Shown one piece after another: positions 25,324 to 39,100 of a stretch of 64,000 bases of DNA. Under the pieces are notes generated by a model. It did not search any database. It was given only the letters and a program-made list of their open reading frames with translations, and had not been told where the DNA came from. This stretch comes from Ascidia mentula. Taxonomy: Eukaryota; Chordata; Ascidiacea; Phlebobranchia; Ascidiidae. The stretch lies in the NCBI GenBank assembly GCA_947561715.1, contig OX387205.1, positions 12,653,001 through 12,717,000 on the forward strand, in the 5' to 3' direction. Made by a program: the position numbers and the translations under genes. Each line of letters begins with the position of its first letter. Position 1 is the first letter of the stretch.

Positions 25324-28300
25324 TTAGCATGCTCCGCTGTTACGTAAAACATTTCTGAGATCAACAGATTCTATTCCAATACCCAAAGCAGGTGAAGTTA
25401 GTTTTAGTCGGTAATCCTGTGCCTCTATATCCATGAAAATTGGATCCCCCATAACAGAAGATATATCGTTGTTGGTTTGATATCTCCATTGCTCCAACGA
25501 AATGTACTTGGGAAAAAATTCGTCGATTTCAGATTGCGTGGCAGAGGGAAAAAAGTAGTCGTTGTGGTCGAGTTTTGGAACGTCGTTGATCCAAATATCG
25601 CCGTTGGAAAACATTCGCGGGTCGCGGTTGTCCACATAGATCACGTTGCGTTCAAATGTAAGGTTCTACAAAGAAGCATATAAATGTCAAAAACAGTGGA
25701 TGCAAATCTGGGGTTCGCGGAGGCCCAAGGGGTCCATATTATGGTTTTAGGGGTTCGTGAAGGCACAAATTAATATTTTTTCCTACTTGTTACGCCACAT
25801 ACATCTTTTATTCAAAGAAATGCGCAAGTAGTTCGTCACAAGATGTCCAGACAAATTAATGAAGGGGGCCGGACTTAATCATTTATAAAAGGGGAACATG
25901 ACTTCAAAAAGTTTGGGAACCACTCATCGAGAAGAAATTGATGAGTTGTTCACTACTATTGTCATATGTCCTTAAATTAAACTTCTGGAAACGTCCCTCG
26001 TCTCCCTTTTTAACAAAGTAGTCTCGCGTCAGCCTTCATTCTAAATCAATTAACCGCCTGAATTACCTGACGGGGTATTCCCCCAGGTCCAACGGCACCG
26101 TTGCAAGTTCCAAATACTCTGTGCTTGCTGATGTGGTGAATCATGTTGTTGCTTGCCACGTTGTTTTGTCCACAGTGAAAGTTTATTGCCGTATCGTACA
26201 GATGGTACATCCAATTGTTTCTCACTACAAAATTAAAGACATGTAATAATAATATATGAACCATGCCCCAACGTAAACCCAAATATCTTTGTAGTTTTAT
26301 ACTTCAAAAAAAGCAAGGCAAACGTTTTGTGGCGTGCTTTTGTGTTTGACAGATATAGGAAGGCGCTATAGCCAACCTTAATTAGGTTTTATTGTGTGCC
26401 AGTTCCTGTGTAATTATACCTGTAAGAGATGAAACGGCTGTGTCTCCATAAATTCCCATCGCCCCATACTGATATGCTTCAGAATGATGTATGACGTTGT
26501 TCTCAATTAAAGCGTGAATATGACATATCGACATATCCTGTGAATGTACTTTGGTAATGGTTATCGAAATAGATAATTTTGTATCGGTATGATTTGATGG
26601 ATTACGATAATTGTCCTAAATTCTTTCTCTAATTGGCACTCTTTTGTAAAAGACTGACTTTTGTAATGTAAACAGTACACAAGCTTTCGCGATTTCCCTC
26701 GCTTTGTCAGATTTTTTTGCCAATCAGAGAAAGAATTTAACACATATAGACTGATACGGCACGTTTGATAATTGTCTTGGAACTTTATGAACATCAAACG
26801 CCATACAACCCAGACGATTTCAATTTCTGCTTGGCAGCCTGTTATTTCAGTTGTGGGCATTTGACTTATATCAAAACGTTATTCGTGTAATATTACCTGA
26901 ATCAACCCGCAGTCGTGCATGTTGGATGACAGATAAACTCCAGCGAAATCATTCAATATCGCGTTTCCGTAATTGTAAATGTTGTTGCCCGTTATCGAAA
27001 ACACGTGTTCTCCGGGTGTCACGTGATCCAGCGTGAAGACTTTTTGCCATCCAACCTGTAAAAGACAAACGTTGTATAAATATCTCTTCTATGGATTATA
27101 TTACCATAATGCACACGACTAATAAAAATTAAGTACCTTAATTCCAGCGTATGACGTGTGACTGACGTCATTGTCCGTGACGCGAATGTTTCTTACTCCT
27201 TTCACGTGGACGCAAGATGGCTACCACAAAGATTTTGTTTAAAATACACATCTCAAAAGTAACTATTTCAATAAAAAATCAGTCTGATCAAACAAACTAC
27301 TGCCCTGTATGAACTAAAATGTTGGCAAAAAAAAATATTACGTATTTTCAGATGTAATCGTAAAATGAAACAGAAGAGGCTCAAATCGTTTTTTAGGTAA
27401 ATTTTACCTGAAACATAGCAGAAACGCCGCAACCGTAGAAGGTGTTTCGATGGATCATCACATCTCGGGTTGCCAGTGGATGGTCGTTTCGTTTTCGGAG
27501 TTCTACGCTAACTCCTTGGTATCCTAAGTCTCTGAACAGACTGTTGATGATCTGCAATTGCATAAAAAATTGCAACCAAATTTAATCAGTATAGCATCTT
27601 ATTTTTAAAAGCCCTTTTTCACTTTGGGTATTACCAGATTATTTTTTTTCGTTTTGGTCTGTCAATAAAGAAACCGGATTAAAACAACGATTCCCGAAAG
27701 GAAAAAAGGATCCCGAAATGCCCGAAATATTGGGATGCCGAATGTCAAAGAATAAATGTTAACTCATGCAATACCCATCTCTATCAGCCCGAAACCATTA
27801 AAGTTCACAATAAAAGTTTATTAAACTATAGCCTTTGATCTGCTCACCACATTTCTTGACGTACCTTTAAGCCTATTACGTTCTCGGCATACACTGCTGT
27901 GTAACCAATGTTACTAAACTGGCACCGGTCGATTGTGACATGTTTGGAGTCTTCTATTTGTATGGCTCCAGGTTTAGAGTTGTATCCCTCGAAATTCTTG
28001 TCGTGGGTGTAGGAGAATTGCAGACCGCTGAAGGAGATGTGACTGGTTCGCCGAACTAAAGGATTCAAATCGAAGGAAACTTTTGAAATAATTTTTCCAG
28101 TGTAACTTTGCGGTGGGTTAAATGACGCTCTGGCAAACTTTCCTTATGTGACCTTTATTTTTAGGTTTTGGCCTTAACCTGCAATAAAATATACCAAAAG
28201 ATGGCTTTATTAATGCAGACATTATATGTACACATGTACTGCCATACTATACTAAGGAGGTAAAATTAACAATTTCTATGCCGATGTCTACCGAGCTAAT

Positions 28301-31156
28301 TCATGATAACTTGGTAACAATAGCTCACCTACATTAGCCCAACTGAATGATGCAAATATAAAGGCTGTGTTGTGCCGCTAAATAACGCTTTTAAACACCA
28401 TGCAGTGACAAATATAAGTTGTCTTACTTTGGAAGAGAACCGAGGTTTGGGCGAGAAACACGTCATCGTTGTCTAGGGCGCCATCTGGTGGAATAATGTA
28501 CAAACGCTGAGCTTCCTGATCGCAATAAAATTCACCAACACCATCAAGCTCTGCAAAGGTGGAAAGTCAAAGGTTGAAAGAAAGCAACTAAAGTAATTTG
28601 CTGTTGCGGATAAATAAACGATGCCCAACAATATAGATTCCTCTACAGCTATTAAACAAGTCCTACTTGAAAGAAAGCATTGTGGCAATTCCAGGGCCCT
28701 TGTGAGATAAAAATGTGCAAAAAATGTAAAAACATGACGTTATCGGTCAAAAGTCAAGATGATTTAAAGTTTAGTATTTATACAAACCAAAACACATAAA
28801 ATCACCCGATAAAGCCAAAAGTTAATGCAGTAACTGTATCATCGGCAAGCAACGTTGGCATTGCACACGAAACACAGAATCTGTCTACCTTCGAAAATAT
28901 TTTCCACCACGTATCTGTACCCGGACGGCTTGGGATGCATTCCAATGGGAAAGCGTAAAGGATTTCGGAAACGCAGAACGTTGTTTACAATATCAACAGA
29001 TGCGATGCGACCTCTTTGTGCCGTCCATGCATTGAATAGAAGTATTTCACCCCGATCCAATGCACTCCAGTCTTGTCGGATGTCACCCGAACGGAAATAA
29101 AATCCCATCTTATTCTCTTCTGGACAATGCATCTGTATGTGGTATTTGTTGTATATAGAAAAGGTTAATAATAGGCACAAAAGTTGCATAATTCAGAAGC
29201 GTTTCGCAAACTAAGGCCCCATTGTTATTTTATGTGCACTTATATGTTGAATACCATGACAGAGTTACTGGACTCGTAACTTTACTCAGATATATGTCGA
29301 CACTTGTAGACGCTTGTGTAATGGTGACATCGAAAAATACTACTACACCGGGTCACAAAGTTTTTTTCAAACTTGATCCACATATAAGTCAATGTAAAAC
29401 AGAAAACTGGGTGAATTTTAATGATAAGGCGTAAACAGGGCCACCACCTCTTATTTTTGTTTATAAATTTGAGTCGAAATACAGCACGAAATCGTAGCAT
29501 TATTATTCGCACATATTTCTATGTTACATAAGCTTATATGTGGATCAAGTTTGGAAAAAACTTTGTGACCCGGTGTAAAAGTATCTTCCGGTGTCATCCA
29601 GTACATATAAAAGACTTGGAGGCGGGTGCTTGGCAGCATTGGTCAAGCGCCCGACCCATATACCAAGAAAAAAACCTGATCGGGATTCGTGCCCAGGATA
29701 TCCTGAGTTCAAATCCCGGTGCGGTCATAACGAAGTATTATCATAATCATCATGCAGATATGCATGCTATAGTGTATCAACTGTTGTAGATTAAATTTTA
29801 GGCTGAGTAGGCCTATTTGCCAATAAATGGTAGATGTTGTATAGCGTTTAACATTACCTGCTTAAACCTTCTTTTTCCTTCGTAAGTGCACAGTTCTGTT
29901 GTCTCAAGGATATCCGCCATCTGGAGATAAGGACCAGAACCTGTCAGGTCGTTGCCTGTCCATTGCTGTATGTTCGGTTTCCTATAACACGAAGAAATCA
30001 TTTGGTCAAACGGTAAATTTTATGGATGAATCGAATCGATTTTCTGTCAAGGACAAATATTTCCCTAAAAGCAGGGTCTCTTGATTGGTTGATCCGTGAC
30101 AGTGCACAAAGTAAGAAACTTTGTCGCCCAGCATGGCCGTGATTTCTCGCTGTTAAATGATACAGATAACAGCTTGGGAGAAAAGTTTTTCAGACCTACC
30201 TTGCTCTGAGAAGACGCTTGTTGCCGAGAAACACGTGTTTCGAGCATTTGCCCTCGAAAGATGCCACGTAAACCACGTGATTCAAGTGCGATCGATAAAC
30301 CGGTTGAAAACTCGAACCGTGGATTCGCTTTCCGCCGACTATTTTCGGAGTTTCGGGGTCGAATGGATAACCAACCAAATGAATTCCCGCATCCTACAAC
30401 AAAGTCTTGTTAGTTAATACTCTTTCAATAACTACGGTAGTTCTTTTAGCATGTAGTTTTGAGATTATTAATTAAGATTTAAAACATAACTTACAGTTCA
30501 AAAACCAGCATTTTCTGTTTTATCATGGCTTACTTGAAAATCGTTATTTTAGTTTATCATTTGCTTTGTTAGTTTACCATACCAAAAAAGTTAGCTTATC
30601 ATACCAACAAAGCGCAGTGACCAACTACAACATAAAAATATACAACAGTGTTACCCTTCGATCCAAAACAATAGTATCATCAACAAAGTAATTTCCCATT
30701 CGAATGAACAACGTCGCCTTGCGGTTCGCGCCGCGTCTTGTCCGGCGTATCTTTGCCAGAGCGCCACCAAGCGTTCGAAACGGAGCGCCTCGGTTTTTGA
30801 TGGGAGAGGAAACTCTTCCATTCGCCTCGTCACTTCCATCTACAGAGTCGAGGAAAAAAACGTCGTCCTGCGCTGGATTAAGAGGAATTTCCTCGAATTT
30901 AACTCGTCTTGGACACGATGCGAATTTATCATCTGTGGCTTGGACCTGTAAACAGAAAAAAAGACAACGGTGGCAATCATGTTTCATGGTGATCGTTTTA
31001 TCTTAAAGTAAAATGATGTTTCACTAATTGGCTGTATTATGTAGCGTTATACTATTTTAAATAAACCACTCAACGATGTATACGTACCGTTTGAATACTG
31101 CCAATAAGAACTAAACAAGCCCATACTAAAGATAAGTCTCTAACAAACGTAGCCAT
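25324..31156 (-). CDS. Secreted right-handed parallel beta-helix protein, 13 exons, glycosidase-like
   Basis: Exons in transcript order: 31088-31156, 30655-30945, 30200-30393, 29858-29981, 28889-29132, 28428-28550, 27865-28055, 27408-27551, 27137-27220, 26897-27055, 26420-26537, 26067-26224, 25324-25665. Phases agree and give 746 residues. Exon 1 is a signal peptide (MATFVRDLSLVWACLVLIG). Exon 2 has FFLDSVDGSDEANG followed by APFRTLGGALAKI, the DUF1565-like opening of beta-helix proteins. Residues about 120-180 carry VGGKRIHGSSFQPV and NKRLLRAR, and about 250-310 carry a VENIFE...GEFYCD...LYIIPP block. Bacterial beta-helix glycoside hydrolases, for example GH141-type enzymes, have equivalent blocks. 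The middle consists of PbH1-like coils such as ITGNNIYNYGNAILNDFAG. A role in cleaving or binding extracellular glycans is inference, because I cannot place a catalytic pair. Intron 4 contains a foldback element and a SINE. Minus-strand AATAAA is at 25158. Confidence 0.85.
25715..25937. repeat. hAT-like non-autonomous transposon remnant in the last intron of the beta-helix gene
   Basis: The segment ends in AAAAAGTTTGGGAACCACTC, the reverse of the GTGGTTCCCAAACTTTTT terminus common in hAT elements. Its left part (GGGGTTCGCGGAGGCCCAAG) looks like a decayed opposite end. No target-site duplication is clear. Confidence 0.4.
29320..29600. repeat. Foldback/MITE with roughly 65-bp terminal inverted repeats
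   Basis: The left arm (about 29325-29392, containing ACACCGGGTCACAAAG and AACTTGATCCACATATAAG) is matched in reverse complement by the right arm (about 29531-29598, containing CTTATATGTGGATCAAG and CTTTGTGACCCGGTGT). A 140-base AT-rich spacer separates them. It lies in intron 4 of the beta-helix gene. No coding sequence is present, so this is a non-autonomous DNA transposon or foldback element. Confidence 0.75.
29630..29740 (+). repeat. tRNA-derived SINE
   Basis: An A-box-like TGGTCAAGCG and a B-box-like GAGTTCAAATCCC flank CGACCCATATACCAAG and CCTGATCGGGATTCGTGCC. The core recurs elsewhere in the window: 17255-17310 on the minus strand, a fragment near 35735, and 51146-51230. The A-B spacing is longer than in a normal tRNA gene, so a dispersed SINE is more likely than a functional tRNA. 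Confidence 0.6.
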
Positions 31157-33109
31157 GCCTAGAAACTCGTATCGGAAAATGAACCTGCTCAATCGGGTAA
31201 TCTTATTTTCTGTTAAGTTTGCAAAAATGTGGTGAAGCAGCTAATACGACAATGAAATGTCCACTAACAGCACTTACTGTGTGATGTGCAGTTTATAAAG
31301 CATTGGAGCAACCTATTGCAGGAAGCAGGGAAGTATTACAAACACGCAATCCAAACCCGGAAATTGTATTGCGGTTTATCGGCCCATCAGGGTTGTTTGT
31401 AGCATGTGTTTTTATATGGAAGTAGGTTTAAGTACACGAATAATTCGGCGGGCAAGCTGTCGGCGGTTTATTGTTTCAACGTATGTGAATCCTTCAACCG
31501 TTCTGAATTGAGATTAGCTTACATTGTCAGTTGTATTGAAACAGAGACACCTGTGGGTTGTTTTTGATTTGGTGCTAACTAGGACAAAACATTATATTCA
31601 GGACAATATTTGGTTTGTTGCAACAAAACAAATCTTTGCCATGCCAATAGTGATGCGCGGGTTGTGAAATAAAACTAATATTTGTAGTGTCTGCAACGCA
31701 CAGAAGCACATGGCATTCATACTAAAACTATATACAAAATGGCAACATGCAGGGGCGGATCCAGAAGGAGGCGAATAGGAAGATCGCCACAGGAACATGT
31801 CATAGCACTGTGAAATATGGTACAATTGCAGACAGGAGGGTTTTTAAAACTTCTTTTTGCTGATTAAACCAAGTTGTTTGTATCTGGCGGACATCTCCTC
31901 GTCGGGCTCCAAAATCGCCATTAATTAATATACCAATAAGTTTTGGTTCGTAAATTTCTGGATCCGTTACTGACAACATGGTTGGTGCCCAGGGAGATAA
32001 GCAAGTTTACGATCAAAGAAACATGCGGCAACATTCACCGTTTCCCCCTTGAAGCATCGTGACGCAAGTCTTGTTGATTGGTTGATTGATTATAACCACT
32101 ATAGGGCCGGTGCACTAATTAAGAAACTCTAGTCTTTGTGTGTTTGTCGCCAAGTACGGCCGTGCTTTCTTGCTGTTGCAGCACCATGTCAAATACTGTA
32201 TGGATTAACAGCTTGCAAGATTTCATGAATGTATTCAAACGTCAAGTTAAAAAAGCATTACAGAAAATGTGATTTACCAAATATTGTTCTATGACACCAG
32301 TGTGAGGCAGTTAAATGTTATTCATGTGTTTCCCTATTAAATGGTCAAAAATATTGTATAGCAGTTTTCGCTCGTGATTACCTGTTACGAATTCTGTTTC
32401 AAACAGAATTTCGGCGTCAACAGCTTTCTTCAGTGGCAATAAATCGACGACGCTGATTGGGAGCAGGTCTGAAAGGACAGCTGCATTTGTGGCTTAAATT
32501 GATTTCGGAATTAGAGCATGGTTCTACCTGATCGGCAATGACAGCTCATCGAATTCCGATTGCTGCAAATCCGTCCGAAAGCGCATGGGTCTTGTTCATC
32601 GATCGGTGAAAGGCGAACGCGACGGTCGTTAGCATGGTTCCCTGTAGGGAGTTAGCATGCAACCGCTCATAACTCCACGCTTATTTGTCCCGCAGTCGGG
32701 CGTTCTAGCGTTGGATGAGTTCGACTGGATAGAAAAGTGTAGATTTGTCTGACACCAGGTATATACAGGTAGGTTTGGTTTACTTTATTTGATTGTTAAA
32801 AATAAAAGCAAGCTTTCATGATGCCCCGTGTAAATGGCAGTAACTTGTTTAATAATGGTGTATGTCGTTAGGACCTTAAAAACACTAGTTCCCATGAAAA
32901 TCTTTGAGCTTAAAACTTGAGGTGTTTATGGTTTACCAGTGCTACCGATGTTTTAATAAAGTGACATGGGCTCGTTAGTAACCCAAATGGGCGGACTAGG
33001 TTGCCAAGGGCACTGATGGAAACAGTGTGCACATAGGTTTTATAAATATAATGCATCTTTACTTTCAGGGGGCTTTGCAGCGCAAGCAGTGCAAGAAACC
33101 GCATTTACC
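31157..33109. other. Divergent promoter region between the beta-helix and GABA-B receptor genes
   Basis: This roughly 1.95 kb spacer separates two head-to-head genes and must contain both promoters. It holds a hAT-type MITE (31750-31972) and, near 32387-32412, the hairpin-forming AATTCTGTTTCAAACAGAATT. No coding region is supported. Up to about 40 bases before the receptor ATG, an AG acceptor-like site could serve cis- or trans-splicing. Confidence 0.5.
31750..31972. mobile_element. hAT-type MITE with 8-bp target-site duplication
   Basis: The left end CAGGGGCGGATCCAG is mirrored at the right end by CTGGATCCGTTACTG. The element is bounded by GCAACATG on the left and ACAACATG on the right, an 8-bp duplication with one mismatch, as expected for hAT transposition. 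A related copy with similar internal sequence (GAACATGTYATAGCA) lies at 36084. Confidence 0.7.
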
Positions 33110-36100
33110 ATGAGGTCGTACCTTCTCATTTGGATACACTTGATCGCTGCAAGTTATGCTAAACAAGAAATCTTTATCGGTAAAGTCCTTTAAATTTGCT
33201 TCTTTTGTTTTCACTGCCAGCCATGCTTAACTTCTAATTTGCTGCTTATACAGGTGGCGTATTTCCAATGATAGGTGGCTGGTTGGGGGGACAAGCGTGC
33301 CTCCCGGCTGTGCTTATGGCAATCGAGGACGTCAATAAACGTGATGACGTATTACCAGGCTACAAAATTACTTTGGTCGACAAGGACAGCAAGGTAATGC
33401 ACGTGTTATGCACCGAAACCCTCCATAATGATGCCAGTTCTATCGTGTGATGATATTCGTAGAATATATGCACTTTTATAAAACGTCACATCGCCACTAT
33501 TATGCAAAACATTAAAATTGTATGTCCATGTTAACGGTGGATGACTGGCGATAACAAGCTAAACGAAAAGGCTACATTTGTGCCCTTGAACGTAGCCGCA
33601 GGCTCCATCGATCGGTTTCCGCTCTATGCCGGAATGAATTATTAATTCAGAGTAATATAGTCCTCATATACGCGTATGTTCGTAGTGCGACCCTGGTCTC
33701 GGCCTGCGCAAGTTTTACGAGATATTGCAAGACCGCCGTATATTCACCATACTTACCGGGTGCAGCAGCGTCTCCACTCCCATAGCCGAGTCTGCCTACT
33801 TGTGGAAAATGAACGTGATTGCTTACGGCGCCAGCTCACCTGCACTGTCGAACAGGTAATTAGTTGAAACAAAGATATGAAAACAGTTTGAATAATAGTG
33901 TGTTACTCCGTAGTCCGAATTCTGTTTAGGATTAAAACAAATTACATTTGTTGCTGTGGTTTTATTACCGTTGACCACCTATAGCCATTCGTATAAGGTT
34001 AGCAAATTTACCAAGTTTTGGTTCATGCGCTTCGCTAAAAAAAGAAAATGCTCATCAAAAATAACAATTTGGGGTCAGTTCATTTATATATCAAATATAT
34101 TTTAAACTTCATAAAAATGTATCGAAATTTCTCAAATATTTAGTGCGGTCTTGTGTCTGTTTTAGAAGCCGGTTTCCCACCTTTTTCCGCACACACCCTT
34201 CAGCCAACCTCCATAATCCAATCCGAGTCCGTCTCTTCCAGCAGTTTAAATGGAAGAGAATTGCAATCATCAATGAAGAGTCGGAGGTTTTCACCTCGGT
34301 ACGTTTAACTGCCGACTCTTATACTGTGGATTAACCTGCAGGATGAACAAAGCTGAAAAAAGTTGTACTTGTATCGGTTTAATGCTCGTTCCACTATTTG
34401 TTTAAATGTTTTTCTATTGGAAAATGGTATATATATTAACTAGGGGGACACATTGGCACAATTTTCGGCGAGCTTGGTGAATGCTGGGTGGCGACTTGCT
34501 AATTATTGTAGTTCGTGTGAGAATTTATCTCTCAAAAACACATAACACGCATTTACTGATTGCTTTACTACCATTGACCATATAACTTACCTCACCACAG
34601 ACTGCAAACGATTTGAGGCAGCGCATGGTGGACGAAGGAATGGATTTGGTGATACACCAAACGTTTTACGACGACCCAAGGGTTGCAGTTTACAATCTAA
34701 AGGTGAAGAATTGTCTTTGGTATATTTATTATATCACCACTAAACTACCTGTCAGCAGCACTGTTAATCTTACCATATTTGATACTTGTGATAGACATAA
34801 ATTAAATACATATAAGGTTCTCTGGCATCGCAACCAAGGCTTTATAGCCAAGACAAGTTGGGTGAAATCACTAAATATAAAGGGACCTACGCTCTGGGGC
34901 AATCCTGTCTTGCTATGCGAAAGTATAGTAACATAGGTTCACAAGGCTTCGCAGCCAAGCTGGATCAGCCACTTTTCCCGACAAGTCGGAGCGAGATCTG
35001 AAAAATCAAGCTCCCGGTGAGGTTTGTACTCACGACCCTGGGCTAACCAGGCCCAACGCTCTACCAACTGAGCTACAGGAGCTCAGTGGCTTCACGGGGT
35101 ATATTGTGGCCAAGGTACACTGGTGCGCAAGCGAACAACTTGTCAGGCGACCTTCACATGCGTGGAGGATCTCCACCACCGTAATCACACAACACATAAG
35201 TAATGGTATCACTTATACGTAACATAAGGTATTTTGTTGTGTAGAAAGAAAATGTGCGAATCATCGTGGGTCTTTTTTACGAGGGAATGGCGAGGAAAGT
35301 GATGTGTGAGGTAAAGGACGATTTTTTACCACAAAGCAAAGCTCAACGGGTTTATGTATAATGAGCTCTGTTTTCAGGCGTTCAAGAATGATCTGTTTGG
35401 TACGAAGTACGTGTGGTTCCTTATCGGGTGGTATCGACACGATTGGCATCTGATACGCAAGGAGAGTAAGTTCAATATTGCTCTTGTTGCACTTCAGTAC
35501 TCTATAAACATTTAAAAATCATCACAACCAGCACAACCGAAGAGAAATCATTCAAAACAAATTACGCGAAACCTGCAGCAACGTGACGTAATTAAAATAA
35601 AAACGATGAGCTTCATCCACCAGAGTGCGCTGTGTAACCTAAAATGAAATAAACTCAACAATGAACTATTTTCTAAAATGAGCGATGGATAATATCGGTT
35701 AGTGCATTCGAACCATACAAACCTAATCGGGATTCGTACATAGTAACCTACGCTCATATTCCGGTGTGGTTTTAACATTATGCCAAACACTGTTAAGGCT
35801 TCCACTACAAAGCACGACAATACATAGCTAGCGTAACAAACCGTAACACGTTAGATTACTAGATAAAAAACGCTAGATAAGCAGGTTTTACCTCATATAA
35901 CATGTAGGGTAACCAGGCATGTGCAAATGTTGATGTTTTGTTGTAGAAATCGAATGCACAGCTGTGGACATGCAACGCACAGTCGAAGGGCATTTCACCA
36001 CCGAAATTATGATGCTTGACCCTTCCAACCATAAAACCGTCTCTGGAATGGTTTGTAATTGTGAAAAATATACTAATTGACACCAGGGGTGGATTCAGAA

Positions 36101-39100
36101 AGGGGAAAGCCACTTAGAACATGTTATAGCAATGAAAACAGGACTGCAGTACAATGCAAAAATATCACACTATACTGTTTCTTTATCTCCCTGAGTCAAA
36201 ATCGCTATTGGCGCGTCACATTAATTTGGTTTGTCAAGAAACTTTTTGGATGCGCCTCTGAAAAACACTACAATTTCTTTTGCATGGAGCTAATCGCAAC
36301 ATTGATTGTTCCGCAGAGGTCATCTGAGTTTATATCGCGTTTCAATGCAAAACTGGGAAAGGACGCGGAGCTGAAAGGCGGTTACGCCGAAGCACCGTTG
36401 GCTTATGACGCGATTTGGGCTTTTGCCCTTGCGCTTAACAGAACCATCATGCGGCTCTCCCCCGGCGATTTGACAAGCAGAAACGAACGTGTTTCAAAGG
36501 TAAGTACAACGTATAATGCGTTTGTTGTGTTTAAAGTTTTACTCTTGGTGTATAAAAGATTAATAACTCTTTGATCAGTATAGATTTCATATACTGTTGT
36601 TTTGATAAACCGCTGGTACCTGGTTTCCTAAATTTGCCAGAATCTATCCCTTCACTGAGCCATGTCGTTCTACCAGCGACACCAATTTAGATTCTCTATT
36701 TGAATAAGAAACTGAGAACGCCCGTACAGGAAAAATCGATCCATGTCTATAATAAACCAACTGACTTCAATCTGTAACGTTCTGTTTCAAAATATTAACT
36801 TTGTTGTTAAAAACTGATGAAAAAGATGCAACTGTGGTTTTGCGTATCTACTACGTCTGAAAATGATCCGATTTTAGGCAATATACAGGTCGTTGAACGT
36901 GTCTTCATTCCTTGGGATTTCCGGAAGAGTAGTATTCGATTCCGACGGTTCTAGAATGGCCGTCACGAAAGTGGAACGATACGAAAACGGTTCCTACGTG
37001 ACTATTCTTCACTACGACACACAGACGAGCAATTTGACGTGGATTAACAAGATAGGGTAGGTATAAACTATGTAGATAATGATTAAAGGATATGGCCTTT
37101 TTGTCGGTATGGAACAAATTGTGTTTCACGAAAGAAGCTTAGTAACTCAAAACATTCAGAAAAATGTGTGGGCAAATTCTTCCTGAATTGGTATATTTTG
37201 TTGTTCCGTCTGTATAAGGTATCTGCAATTTACTGTCCCGGTGGATATCCCGGTGGTGATACAGCTAGTACTAGTATTTACTATATTGCACATTGCTGTT
37301 TGCATTTGTGCACTAAAATTAAATTGTACGAAAGCTGGCTAACTTGATTACAAGTACATACATTAGAATAATATGATCATGTCGCTATAGCGAAAATATA
37401 AACAGTGCTTGTTATTTTTTACAACCAATATGTAATTTATGACGTCATTTAGTATTCGGATTGGACAGAATATTAGCTGCAGATATTCGAATCCAGTATA
37501 ATCTGAATCTTTTTCATGTTGACTCATTCCTAATAAACATACAGGTGCGTACTGTATGCACAAAATGTAAAAAATGCTTGGATTATTTTCAAAACAGAAG
37601 CGTGCGACTCGTCTCAAATTGTTCTGACCGCTAGATGGCAACGTAGTCCCATGAATAAAAGCAATATTCTCTGGGAAATTACCAACAGGGAATTACCCGG
37701 CGGACCAGGAAGTAAATTCATAATCCATCAGTTTCGCCAATATGCCAGTAACGCCAAACAGTGGACAGTAAGTAAGACTTCAGATTGCCAGTTTAAAAAA
37801 CTGGAATATGAACGAAGATATAAAGCAACTATCGGGGGAATTGAAATCGCTTTGCAAACTTGATGGTAAAGAAAAAGAACCTTTAAAATGTGCCCAGACG
37901 TTTTACCAGTTAGCGCGAAAATACTTTCAACAGTCCGCGAATCTGGAAAATAAATTCGATGAAAAGATTTCCATTGTTCGAAGCGCAGTTTTATTTAATG
38001 CAGCAATTAGCAGAAAACCTGACAATGTGAACTCCATCAAAGCTGAACTCTCTAATCTCTGCAGTCATGCCCTTAAACGTGCCAAAGCTGATAAATTGGA
38101 CAGTGATTTAGTTCAAAAAGCTGAAGGAATGTTGCCAAGGATTGTAAAGTTAAGGAAAGCTGTTGATACAGCACTAAAACAACACAAGTACCAGGCAAAT
38201 GATGATAAGTTGAAAAGAGTGAAGTTTGTTGAGGAACTTCAAAATTTTATAACTTGCGAGTACAAGTCGATCATGGAGGAAATTATGAACTATTGCATTT
38301 CTATCATGCCTAGCCCTCCATGTGAATATGCTCTTATTGGAATGGGATCTCTTGCAAGAAATGAAATAACCCCCTATTCCGATTTTGAACATGCCTACAT
38401 TTTGGAGGACAGTGTGCTTGAAAGGAAAAATTCCGAAGAGATTCTTGAATACTTTCGTTGGGTGTCGATACTCTTTCATTTGGTTGTAGTGAATTTAGGG
38501 GAGACAATAGTAGCAAATGTGTCTTTGCCATTTATAAATGACCAGGTCTGCAAAGATGATGACTGGTTTTACGATGAAAACACTCCAAGAGGTATATCGT
38601 TCGATGGAATGATGCCTCATGCTTCTAAATTTCCATTAGGTAGAAGTGAAACCAACAAAAAGGATTGGAGAACAGAACTCATAAAACCAGTAACTGGTTT
38701 GCTGAGATATTTGGAGAATGAAGAGGCCATGAAAAATGGGTATCGCCTGGCAGATGTGCTTGAAACATTTTGTTTTGTTTGCGGATCTCCAAGAGTTTTT
38801 GAAGCTTACAGACAGGGAGTGGAAGGCCTTGCAACCAGTATGGATCATTTTGATCGTGTTGCTTCCAGTTTGAAAACAGACTTTGAGAACTTTAGTCCTT
38901 TGTCCACACTACCTACATTTCATCAGAGACAGGTGTTTGATGTGAAGAGATTGATTTACAGAAGTACAAGTTTGTTTATTACATCCCTTGGAAGAATTCA
39001 TCACATAACTGATCAGTCTTCTTTTGACATTGTGCGCGAATTGCACAGCAAAACTGTTATTACCAAAGCACAAATGGAGGACATTTTGTTTGCACTTTCT

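Noticed and set aside
35010..35082. Functional tRNA-Thr gene
   Set aside because: Non-consensus T loop, an anticodon unusual in eukaryotes, and a repeat-like tail favour a SINE or pseudogene.
37635..37767. Possible extra GABBR1 exon (acceptor CGCTAG, donor GTAAGT) starting with a tryptophan codon in the right phase
   Set aside because: It ends in phase 0, while the next exon at 41748 needs phase 2, so including it breaks the frame. Joining exon 10 directly to 41748 gives WNGPPRDRM, which aligns with the human receptor.
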